From: Pseudomonas sp. NFIX28
GTDB lineage: Bacteria > Pseudomonadota > Gammaproteobacteria > Pseudomonadales > Pseudomonadaceae
Assembly: GCF_900107395.1 (NCBI RefSeq)
Contig: NZ_FNPW01000019.1
Coordinates: 44,926 to 108,925 of the forward strand
Reading direction: 5' to 3'
DNA: 64,000 nt
Below, piece by piece: positions 56,958 to 64,000 of the stretch (position 1 is the first letter of the stretch; every line of letters begins with the position of its first letter). The notes below the pieces were generated by a model that was not told where the DNA came from, made no database searches, and was given only the letters and a program-made list of their open reading frames with translations. The position numbers and the translations under genes are program-made.

Positions 56958-57077
56958 GGGCTAGACGCTCCTGATACAAAAAAAATGAGCCTTGCGGCTA
57001 CAGCTTGTCGCCGAGAAATTCCGGGCAAAAAACACGGGCTCAGGCGAGCCGGTCATTCTAGACACACCCCAGAAATG

Positions 57078-57106
57078 AATCAAGCCCCAAAAAGGGGCTT
57101 GATTCA
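57078..57106 (-). other. perfect inverted repeat between rpsN and rpsH
   Basis: GAATCAAGCCCC / GGGGCTTGATTC, 12-bp perfect stem with an A5 (minus strand T5) loop, in the 56958-57166 gap that otherwise shows no gene. No T-run follows on the minus strand, so it is more likely a regulatory or processing hairpin than a terminator. Confidence 0.6.
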
Positions 57107-57166
57107 ACTTCAAGGCCACCGGCGGTCAGGATCTTTCAACCCTGAACACCGCGACTTTGATAGCTA

Positions 57167-57472
57167 TTACCAGCTGGCTTTAACCAGACCTGGTACGTCA
57201 CCACGCATTGCAGCTTCACGCAGCTTGTTACGGCCGAGGCCGAACTTGCGGTAAACGCCGTGCGGACGACCAGTCAGGCGGCAGCGGTTACGCATGCGCG
57301 AAGCGCTTGCGTCACGCGGCTGCTTCTGCAGAGCTACGGTAGCTTCCCAACGCGCTTCTGGACTTGCGTTCAGATCGACGATGATAGCTTTCAGCGCTGC
57401 ACGCTTGGTGGCGTACTTGGCAACGGTGAGCTGACGCTTCAGCTCACGGTTTTTCATGCTCTTCTTGGCCAT
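57167..57472 (-). CDS. rpsN: 30S ribosomal protein S14
   Basis: 101-residue long form of S14 without the zinc-ribbon cysteines: [52 protein letters not shown] (the conserved C-terminal 16S-binding part). ATG 57472 is the family start; a 22-residue upstream extension is inside rplE. Confidence 0.97.
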
Positions 57473-57485
57473 TTTCCTACTCCAA

Positions 57486-58025
57486 TCAGTTGCGGAACGG
57501 GAATTTGAAAGCACGCAGCAGAGCGCGGCCTTCATCATCGTTCTTGGCAGTGGTGGTCAGGGTAATGTCCAGACCGCGGAGAGCATCGATCTTGTCGTAG
57601 TCGATTTCCGGGAAGATGATCTGCTCTTTCACGCCCATGCTGTAGTTACCACGACCATCGAAGGACTTGGCATTCAGGCCGCGGAAGTCGCGAACCCGAG
57701 GCAGGGAGATCGACAGCAGACGATCCAGGAATTCATACATACGCTCACGGCGCAGGGTCACTTTGACGCCGATCGGCCAACCTTCACGGACCTTAAAGCC
57801 AGCGATGGATTTCCGAGCGTAAGTCACAACGACTTTCTGGCCGGTGATCTTTTCCAGGTCAGCAACAGCGTGCTCGATGACTTTTTTGTCGCCGATCGCT
57901 TCGCCCAGACCCATGTTCAGGGTGATTTTGGTAACGCGCGGAACTTCCATCACGTTCGAAAGCTTAAGTTCATCCTTAAGTTTCGGGGCGATTTCCTTCC
58001 GGTAAATCTCTTGTAGTCGTGCCAT
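57486..58025 (-). CDS. rplE: 50S ribosomal protein L5
   Basis: 179-residue L5: [67 protein letters not shown]. Contacts 5S rRNA and P-site tRNA. In E. coli its leader is the S8 repression site; no equivalent is obvious to me here. Confidence 0.98.
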
Positions 58026-58045
58026 GGTCTTCTACCTAGCAGTGT

Positions 58046-58360
58046 TCAAGCATCAACCGCTTTTTGGGTCGACTTGAAGACACGAATTTTCTTGCCGTCT
58101 TCTACTTTGAAACCAACGCGGTCAGCCTTGTTGGTTTCGCCGTTGAAAATGGCGACGTTGGAAGCGTGCAGTGGCGCTTCTTTCTCGACGATACCGCCCT
58201 GTACGCCCGACATCGGGTTAGGCTTGGTATGACGCTTAACCAGGTTCAGACCACCAACAACCAGACGGTTGTCAGCGAGAACCTTAAGCACCTTACCGCG
58301 CTTGCCCTTGTCTTTGCCGGCGATCACGATGATCTCGTCGTCACGACGAATCTTTTGCAT
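58046..58360 (-). CDS. rplX: 50S ribosomal protein L24
   Basis: 104-residue L24 with the KOW motif DDEIIVIAGKDKGKRGKVLKV at residues ~5-26. An early assembly initiator of the large subunit. 11 bp after rplN. Confidence 0.98.
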   Translation of the reverse strand: MQKIRRDDEIIVIAGKDKGKRGKVLKVLADNRLVVGGLNLVKRHTKPNPMSGVQGGIVEKEAPLHASNVAIFNGETNKADRVGFKVEDGKKIRVFKSTQKAVDA

Positions 58361-58371
58361 GTCGGATCTCC

Positions 58372-58740
58372 TTACAGCACTTCTGGGGCGAGCGAGACGA
58401 TCTTCATGAACTTCTCAGTACGAAGTTCACGGGTCACTGGCCCAAAGATACGGGTGCCGATCGGCTCTTGCTTGTTGTTCAGCAGAACAGCAGCGTTGCC
58501 ATCAAAGCGGATGATGGAGCCGTCAGCACGACGGACACCGTGGCGAGTGCGAACTACAACAGCAGTCATCACTTGGCCTTTCTTCACCTTACCGCGAGGA
58601 ATTGCTTCCTTGACGGTAACCTTGATGATGTCACCGATACCAGCGTAACGACGATGGGAGCCACCCAGCACCTTGATGCACATAACGCGGCGAGCGCCGC
58701 TGTTATCGGCCACATCGAGCATGGATTGAGTCTGAATCAT
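58372..58740 (-). CDS. rplN: 50S ribosomal protein L14
   Basis: 122-residue L14: MIQTQSMLDVADNSGARRVMCI is the invariant opening, with PRGKVKKGQVMTAVVVRTRHG in the middle. First gene of the spc operon, 23 bp after rpsQ. Confidence 0.98.
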   Translation of the reverse strand: MIQTQSMLDVADNSGARRVMCIKVLGGSHRRYAGIGDIIKVTVKEAIPRGKVKKGQVMTAVVVRTRHGVRRADGSIIRFDGNAAVLLNNKQEPIGTRIFGPVTRELRTEKFMKIVSLAPEVL

Positions 58741-58763
58741 ATAATTTCTCCGACCCTTAGCCC

Positions 58764-59030
58764 TTAGACTTCCACAGCGCGTTCGAGAACATCAACCAGA
58801 GCCCAAGACTTGGTCTTGGCCATCGGACGAGTTTCACGAATAGTGACTTTGTCGCCGATGTGGCACTGATTGGTTTCGTCGTGCGCGTGCAGCTTAGTCG
58901 AACGCTTAACGTATTTACCGTAGATAGGGTGCTTAACGCGACGCTCGATCAGAACGGTGATGGTCTTGTCCATCTTGTCGCTGACAACACGGCCAGTCAG
59001 CGTACGGACAGTTTTTTCGGCTTCAGCCAT
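58764..59030 (-). CDS. rpsQ: 30S ribosomal protein S17
   Basis: 88-residue OB-fold S17: RTLTGRVVSDKMDKTITVLIERRVKHP, YGKYVKRSTKLHAHDE, GDKVTIRETRPMAKTKSW. Last gene of the S10 operon, 2 bp after rpmC. Confidence 0.98.
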   Translation of the reverse strand: MAEAEKTVRTLTGRVVSDKMDKTITVLIERRVKHPIYGKYVKRSTKLHAHDETNQCHIGDKVTIRETRPMAKTKSWALVDVLERAVEV

Positions 59031-59032
59031 GA

Positions 59033-59224
59033 TTACTTACCTGCCTGCTGGTTGAGCACAGTCTTCACGCGAGCGATGTCACGCTTAACTTGCGAGAGCA
59101 GATGAGACTGCCCCAACTGGCCAGTTGCCTTCTGCATACGCAGATTGAACTGGTCGCGCAGCAGGCCGAGCAGTTGCTCGTTCAGCTGCTGTGCGGATTT
59201 TTCACGAAGTTCATTCGCTTTCAT
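59033..59224 (-). CDS. rpmC: 50S ribosomal protein L29
   Basis: 63-residue helical L29: [31 protein letters not shown]... (positions 1-31) and [16 protein letters not shown] 59224 overlaps the rplP stop (ATGA); a GTG one codon upstream is possible but less likely. Lies at the tunnel exit. Confidence 0.97.
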
Positions 59225-59637
59225 CACATCACCGTCCGCTTAACAAAGGAGGTGGCGAGCGGCAGCTTTGCAGCAGCCAGGGCGAAAGCCTCACGCGCCA
59301 ACTCTTCAGAAACACCCTCGATTTCATACAGGACTTTGCCTGGCTGAATCTGGGCAACCCAGTATTCGACGTTACCCTTACCTTTACCCATCCGAACTTC
59401 GAGTGGCTTCTTGGAAATAGGCTTGTCCGGGAATACACGGATCCAGATCTTGCCACCACGTTTTACGTGACGGGTCAGAGCACGACGCGCTGACTCGATC
59501 TGACGAGCGGTGAGACGACCACGAGCAACAGACTTCAGCGCGAACTCGCCGAAGCTGACTTTGCTACCGCGCAATGCCAGACCACGGTTGTGGCCGGTCA
59601 TTTGCTTGCGGAACTTCGTACGCTTTGGTTGCAACAT
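59224..59637 (-). CDS. rplP: 50S ribosomal protein L16
   Basis: 137-residue L16 near the A-site: [28 protein letters not shown]-like [23 protein letters not shown], then [15 protein letters not shown]. The Arg of FPDKPIS... region is the usual hydroxylation target. Overlaps rpmC. Confidence 0.98.
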
Positions 59638-59649
59638 TTGGCGTACCCC

Positions 59650-60336
59650 TTACTTAGCAGCTTTTTTACGAGGCGCAGGTGCTTGTGGCTTCAGCTCTTC
59701 TTGGCGACCACCAATTACTTCGCCTTTGAAGATCCAAACCTTCACACCGATCACACCGTAAGTGGTGTGAGCTTCGTAGGTGGCATAGTCGATATCGGCA
59801 CGCAGGGTGTGCAGTGGCACACGACCTTCGCGATACCATTCAGTACGTGCGATTTCAGCACCGCCGAGACGACCGCTCACTTGGATTTTGATGCCTTTGG
59901 CACCAATGCGCATGGCGTTCTGTACTGCGCGCTTCATAGCGCGACGGAACATTACACGACGCTCCAGCTGCTGAGCTACGCTCTGGGCAACCAGCATACC
60001 GTCGAGCTCCGGCTTGCGGATCTCTTCGATATTGATGTGCACAGGCACACCCATTTGCTTGGTCAGGTCCTGACGCAGTTTCTCAACATCTTCACCTTTC
60101 TTGCCGATCACGATGCCGGGACGAGCGGTGTGGATGGTGATGCGTGCAGTTTGAGCCGGACGATGGATATCGATACGGCTTACGGACGCGCTTTTTAGTT
60201 TGTCTTGGAGGTACTCACGCACATTCAGATCTGCGAGCAAATAGTCCGCATAAGTCCGACCGTCTGCGTACCAGACGGAGGTGTGCTCCTTGACGATTCC
60301 CAGGCGAATGCCAATGGGATGTACTTTCTGACCCAT
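59650..60336 (-). CDS. rpsC: 30S ribosomal protein S3
   Basis: 228 residues: MGQKVHPIGIRLGIVKEHTS, a KH domain with GKKGEDVEKL around residues 70-80, and a C-terminal domain with GCKGIKIQVSGRLGGAEIAR-type sequence. Helps mRNA entry. Start is the invariant MGQKVHP; an upstream in-frame extension overlaps rplV. Confidence 0.97.
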   Translation of the reverse strand: MGQKVHPIGIRLGIVKEHTSVWYADGRTYADYLLADLNVREYLQDKLKSASVSRIDIHRPAQTARITIHTARPGIVIGKKGEDVEKLRQDLTKQMGVPVHINIEEIRKPELDGMLVAQSVAQQLERRVMFRRAMKRAVQNAMRIGAKGIKIQVSGRLGGAEIARTEWYREGRVPLHTLRADIDYATYEAHTTYGVIGVKVWIFKGEVIGGRQEELKPQAPAPRKKAAK

Positions 60337-60349
60337 CTCTTCGACTCCG

Positions 60350-60682
60350 TTACTTGTCAGCAACCTTGACAGTGATATGGCAAGACCGCTTGACGATGCG
60401 ATCAGCACGGCCTTTGGCACGTGGCATGATGCGCTTCAGCGAACGCCCTTCGTTGACGAAAACGGTGCTGACCTTCAGGTCATCAACGTCTGCGCCTTCG
60501 TTATGCTCGGCGTTGGCTACGGCCGACTCCAGCACTTTCTTCATGATCTCGGCGGCTTTCTTACTGCTGAAAGCCAACAGGTTGAGCGCTTCGCCCACCT
60601 TCTTCCCGCGGATCTGGTCGGCGACCAAGCGGGCTTTCTGGGCGGAGATTCGAGCGCCCGACAACTTAGCGGCTACTTCCAT
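60350..60682 (-). CDS. rplV: 50S ribosomal protein L22
   Basis: 110-residue L22: [40 protein letters not shown], and the tunnel-lining hairpin [19 protein letters not shown]. 13 bp after rpsS. Confidence 0.98.
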
Positions 60683-60695
60683 CGTTCCTTACCCC

Positions 60696-60971
60696 TTAAC
60701 GCTTGGCTTTCTTGTCAGCCACGTGCCCGCGATATGTACGGGTACCGGCGAACTCGCCCAGTTTGTGGCCGACCATGTCTTCGTTCACGAGAACTGGAAC
60801 ATGTTGACGACCGTTATGCACAGCAATGGTCAGACCGACCATTTGTGGCAGGATCATGGAACGGCGCGACCAGGTCTTAACTGGTTTGCGATCGTTCTTT
60901 TCCGCCGCCACTTCGATCTTCTTCAGTAGGTGAAGATCAATAAAAGGACCTTTTTTCAGAGAACGTGGCAC
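60696..60971 (-). CDS. rpsS: 30S ribosomal protein S19
   Basis: 91-residue S19 of the head: MPRSLKKGPFIDLHLLKK, RRSMILPQMVGLTIAVHNGRQHVPV, GEFAGTRTYRGH. 16 bp after rplB. Confidence 0.98.
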   Translation of the reverse strand: MPRSLKKGPFIDLHLLKKIEVAAEKNDRKPVKTWSRRSMILPQMVGLTIAVHNGRQHVPVLVNEDMVGHKLGEFAGTRTYRGHVADKKAKR

Positions 60972-60987
60972 TGTCGTATCCCTCTAT

Positions 60988-61812
60988 TTACTTGCGACGA
61001 CGGACGATCATTTTGTCGGTACGCTTATTACCACGAGTCTTCGCGCCCTTAGTCGGGAAGCCCCATGGCGATACCGGATGACGACCACCAGAGGTACGAC
61101 CTTCACCACCACCATGTGGGTGGTCAACCGGGTTCATGGCAACACCACGAACGGTTGGGCGAACGCCACGCCAGCGTTTGGCACCAGCTTTACCCAGCGA
61201 ACGCAGGCTGTGCTCGGAGTTCGAGACTTCGCCCAGGGTCGCACGGCATTCAGCCAGGACTTTACGCATCTCACCAGAACGCAGACGCAGGGTCACATAG
61301 ACACCTTCACGAGCGATCAGCTGAGCCGAAGCACCAGCGGAACGAGCGATTTGTGCGCCTTTACCTGGCTTCAGTTCGATGCCGTGTACGGTGCTACCAA
61401 CTGGAATGTTACGCAGTTGCAGAGCGTTGCCCGGCTTGATCGGTGCCAGAGCACCTGCGATCAGCTGGTCGCCAGCGCTCACGCCTTTAGGGGCGATGAT
61501 GTAGCGACGCTCGCCGTCTGCGTACAGCAGCAAAGCGATGTGAGCAGTACGGTTTGGATCGTATTCGATACGCTCGACAGTGGCAGCGATGCCATCTTTG
61601 TCGTTGCGACGGAAGTCGACCAGACGGTAGTGCTGCTTATGACCGCCACCAACGTGACGAGTGGTAATGCGGCCATTGTTGTTACGACCACCAGACTTCG
61701 ACTTCTTCTCGAGCAGCGGTGCGTGAGGAGCGCCTTTATGCAGCTCCTGGTTGACCACCTTGACCACAAAACGGCGGCCAGGGGAAGTCGGTTTGCATTT
61801 AACGATTGCCAT
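60988..61812 (-). CDS. rplB: 50S ribosomal protein L2
   Basis: 274-residue L2: KSGGRNNNGRITTRHVGGGHKQHYR, and the C-terminal peptidyl-transferase-proximal GVAMNPVDHPHGGGEGRTSGGRHPVSPWG with the important His. 14 bp after rplW. Confidence 0.98.
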   Translation of the reverse strand: MAIVKCKPTSPGRRFVVKVVNQELHKGAPHAPLLEKKSKSGGRNNNGRITTRHVGGGHKQHYRLVDFRRNDKDGIAATVERIEYDPNRTAHIALLLYADGERRYIIAPKGVSAGDQLIAGALAPIKPGNALQLRNIPVGSTVHGIELKPGKGAQIARSAGASAQLIAREGVYVTLRLRSGEMRKVLAECRATLGEVSNSEHSLRSLGKAGAKRWRGVRPTVRGVAMNPVDHPHGGGEGRTSGGRHPVSPWGFPTKGAKTRGNKRTDKMIVRRRK

Positions 61813-61826
61813 GATGCACCCCTTCC

Positions 61827-62126
61827 TTACTCAGCACTGCTGCTGAAATCGAGATCTTGGCCTGGCTGAAGGGAGATAACTGCCTTCTTCCAGTCATTAC
61901 GCTTGCCCAGACCGCGAGCGGTACGCTTGCTCTTACCCAGAACATTCAGGGTAGTAACGCGCTCCACTTTCACGCTGAACAGGCTTTCGACGGCCTTCTT
62001 GATTTCCAGCTTGGTTGCGTCAGTAGCAACCTTGAAAACGAACTGGCCTTTCTTGTCTGCCAGAACCGTAGCCTTCTCGGAAACGTGCGGGCCAAGCAGA
62101 ACTTTAAATACGCGTTCCTGGTTCAT
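61827..62126 (-). CDS. rplW: 50S ribosomal protein L23
   Basis: 99-residue L23, docking site for trigger factor and [50 protein letters not shown]. Its start overlaps the rplD stop by 4 bp. Confidence 0.98.
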
Positions 62127-62725
62127 CCCAGCAGCTCCTCGAATTTCTTCACGGCCGACACAGTGATCAACACTTTGTCGTATGCGATCAGACTAACTGG
62201 ATCGGAACCTTGCACGTCACGTACATCAACGTGTGGCAGGTTACGAGCAGCCAGGTACAGGTTCTGATCAACAGCGTCAGACACGATCAGAACGTCGGTC
62301 AGACTCATGTTGTTCAGCTTGCCCAGCAGATCTTTGGTTTTCGGAGTTTCAACAGCGAAATCCTGAACCACGACCAGACGATCAGTACGCACCAGCTCAG
62401 CAAGGATGGAACGCATTGCTGCGCGATACATCTTCTTGTTCAGCTTCTGGGAGTGATCCTGTGGACGAGCTGCGAAAGTGGTACCGCCGCCACGCCAGAT
62501 TGGGCTACGGATAGTACCGGCACGAGCACGGCCAGTACCTTTCTGACGCCATGGGCGCTTGCCGCCACCAGAAACGTCGGAACGGGTCTTTTGCTGCTTG
62601 CTACCTTGACGGCCGCCAGCCATGTAGGCCACGACTGCTTGGTGAACCAGCGTCTCGTTGAATTCGCCGCCAAATGTCAGTTCGGAAACTTCGATCGCTT
62701 GAGCGTCATTTACATTTAATTGCAT
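62123..62725 (-). CDS. rplD: 50S ribosomal protein L4
   Basis: 200-residue L4: [42 protein letters not shown] is the tunnel-lining loop (residues ~30-70). In E. coli L4 also represses the S10 operon; whether so here is unknown. 12 bp after rplC. Confidence 0.98.
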
Positions 62726-62737
62726 GTCAGCTTCCCC

Positions 62738-63373
62738 TTAACCGCGAGCCTTGGCCGCCGGACGTACAACCAGGTTGCCGCCAGTAGCGCCAGGAACAGC
62801 ACCCTTGACCAACAACAGATTGCGTTCAGCGTCGACGCGCACTACTTCCAGGGACTGCACGGTCACGCGCTCAGCGCCCATATGACCGGACATTTTTTTG
62901 CCCTTGAATACACGACCAGGAGTCTGGCACTGGCCAATAGAGCCCGGGACGCGGTGGGAAACGGAGTTACCGTGGGTGTTATCTTGACCGCGGAAATTCC
63001 AACGCTTGATGGTACCGGCGAAGCCTTTACCTTTCGACTGACCGGTAACATCTACCAGTTGGCCAGCTGCGAAGATTTCTGCATTGATCAGATCGCCAGC
63101 TTGGTACTCGCCTTCTTCAAGACGGAATTCCCAAACGCCACGACCGGCAGCAACGTTCGCTTTAGCGAAGTGACCTGCCTGAGCAGCAGTCACACGCGAA
63201 GCACGACGCTCACCTACAGTGACTTGCACTGCACGATAGCCATCGGTTTCTTCAGTTTTGAACTGGGTGACGCGATTCGGCTCGATCTCAATGACCGTGA
63301 CCGGAATGGAGACACCTTCTTCGGTGAAAATACGGGTCATACCGCATTTACGACCGACTACACCAATAGTCAT
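62738..63373 (-). CDS. rplC: 50S ribosomal protein L3
   Basis: 211 residues: MTIGVVGRKCGMTRIFTEEG, GKGFAGTIKRWNFRGQDNTHGNSVSHRVPGSIGQCQTPGRVFKGKKMSGHMG is the extension reaching the peptidyl-transferase centre (with the methylatable Gln). ATG 63373 is the family start. Confidence 0.97.
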   Translation of the reverse strand: MTIGVVGRKCGMTRIFTEEGVSIPVTVIEIEPNRVTQFKTEETDGYRAVQVTVGERRASRVTAAQAGHFAKANVAAGRGVWEFRLEEGEYQAGDLINAEIFAAGQLVDVTGQSKGKGFAGTIKRWNFRGQDNTHGNSVSHRVPGSIGQCQTPGRVFKGKKMSGHMGAERVTVQSLEVVRVDAERNLLLVKGAVPGATGGNLVVRPAAKARG

Positions 63374-63453
63374 GTTGTAAACCTCATGAGTGTACGGGGC
63401 TTTCACCCGCTATGGCCGCCCATTTCAGAGCGTTACACGACTAAGACCGAGTC

Positions 63454-63765
63454 TTAGCCGAGGCTGATCTGCACTTCCACACCTGCCGCAAGATCAAGCT
63501 TCATAAGTGCATCAACGGTTTTATCCGTTGGCTGGACGATGTCCAGAACGCGCTTATGAGTACGGATCTCGTACTGGTCACGCGCGTCTTTGTTGACGTG
63601 CGGGGAGACCAGAACGGTGAACCGCTCTTTACGGGTAGGCAGTGGAATAGGACCACGCACTTGAGCACCAGTACGTTTCGCGGTTTCCACGATTTCCTGG
63701 GTGGATTGGTCGATCAGGCGATGGTCGAAAGCCTTCAACCTGATACGGATTTGCTGATTTTGCAT
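63454..63765 (-). CDS. rpsJ: 30S ribosomal protein S10 (NusE)
   Basis: 103-residue S10: [48 protein letters not shown] in sequence blocks, and [23 protein letters not shown]. It doubles as NusE, partner of NusB (2637-3137 in this window), in rRNA antitermination. First gene of the S10 operon, behind a terminator and promoter region. Confidence 0.98.
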
Positions 63766-63863
63766 TGGATTTCAGACTCCAGGCTGCTATTCCCACCGGG
63801 CGCAATACGCCCGTTAAAAGGAGGCGCAATTCTATAGACGGCCCCACAGAGTGTCAACCCAAT

Positions 63864-63892
63864 AAAAAAGCCCCCGCAAGCGGGGGCTTTTT
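63864..63892 (-). terminator. terminator after tuf
   Basis: GCCCCCGC / GCGGGGGC G+C-rich stem with T-run on the minus strand, 15 bp after the tuf stop; the S10 operon promoter should lie between here and rpsJ. Confidence 0.9.
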
Positions 63893-63906
63893 CATGAGTC
63901 GCCGAT

Positions 63907-64000
63907 TACTCGATGACTTTGGCTACGACGCCAGCGCCGACGGTACGACCGCCTTCACGGATAGCGAAACGCAGACCATCTTCCATCGCGATGGTTTTGA
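63907..64000 (-). CDS. tuf: elongation factor Tu, C-terminal end (cut by window edge)
   Basis: The last 30 codons only: KTIAMEDGLRFAIREGGRT then VGAGVVAKVIE and the TAA stop at 63907. This is the invariant EF-Tu C-terminus. The gene continues past position 64000. Confidence 0.97.

Overview
The window is chromosomal DNA of a GC-rich gamma-proteobacterium and almost certainly a Pseudomonas of the P. fluorescens / P. protegens / P. chlororaphis group. The evidence is the riboflavin-nrdR block, the zinc ABC operon next to oprG, the uvrA-ferritin-katA-rplQ order, a full S10-spc-alpha ribosomal block, and the typical fluorescent-group REP sequences (TGTAGGAGCGA... type). No rRNA, tRNA, CRISPR array, IS element or phage gene was recognised.

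Layout. (1) 1-7113, all minus strand: a compact nrdR-ribD-ribE-ribBA-ribH-nusB-thiL-pgpA cluster followed by a periplasmic solute-binding protein and the separate GTP cyclohydrolase II gene ribA (cut by the window edge). (2) 7243-15933: a YbaY-type lipoprotein, a methyltransferase, a CnoX-like cochaperone, a putative zinc-responsive operon (DUF2796, ABC ATPase, permease, DUF3299), oprG behind an ANR-like box, and two nucleotide-sugar oxidoreductases. As I recall, this matches the PA4050s-PA4069 order of P. aeruginosa. (3) 16316-30050, a mixed accessory zone: lhr helicase, a YdhP-like exporter, DUF72-ybhP-clsB-ybhN, an alpha/beta hydrolase with a DUF3182 protein, and a GlxA-type regulator divergent from a cysteine hydrolase.

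(4) 30087-42713 is the most interesting part. After an AT-rich, non-coding stretch of about 670 bp lies a tightly coupled operon: eboD (fused to an N-terminal VTT/DedA-type membrane domain), eboC (UbiA-type prenyltransferase), eboA, eboB (TatD-type hydrolase), eboE (TIM-barrel) and eboF (phosphodiesterase-fold, with altered metal ligands). It continues into a secreted c-type cytochrome, a 798-residue protein that looks like the N-terminal part of the VioB/RebD/StaD family without its ferritin-like domain, a small relic of a second such gene, and a propeller protein resembling ScyD/ScyE. Ebo clusters are linked to scytonemin precursor traffic in cyanobacteria. To my recollection they are also linked to the GacS-regulated EDB locus by which P. 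fluorescens NZI7 deters nematode grazing. Two GGA motifs in the leader, one over the eboD ribosome-binding site, would fit Gac/Rsm control. The four downstream genes are a plausible undescribed extension of that system.

(5) 42806-49896: ssb, a YajR-like transporter, divergent uvrA, a ferritin of the FtnA type (heme-ligand Met52 missing) and catalase katA. (6) 50068-64000, minus strand: rplQ, rpoA, rpsD, rpsK, rpsM, rpmJ, secY, rplO, rpmD, rpsE, rplR, rplF, rpsH, rpsN, rplE, rplX, rplN, rpsQ, rpmC, rplP, rpsC, rplV, rpsS, rplB, rplW, rplD, rplC, rpsJ, and the 3' end of tuf.

The housekeeping blocks on both sides are conserved, so the ebo-type locus sits as an insertion beside ssb. All homology statements are from reading translations; no database search was possible.
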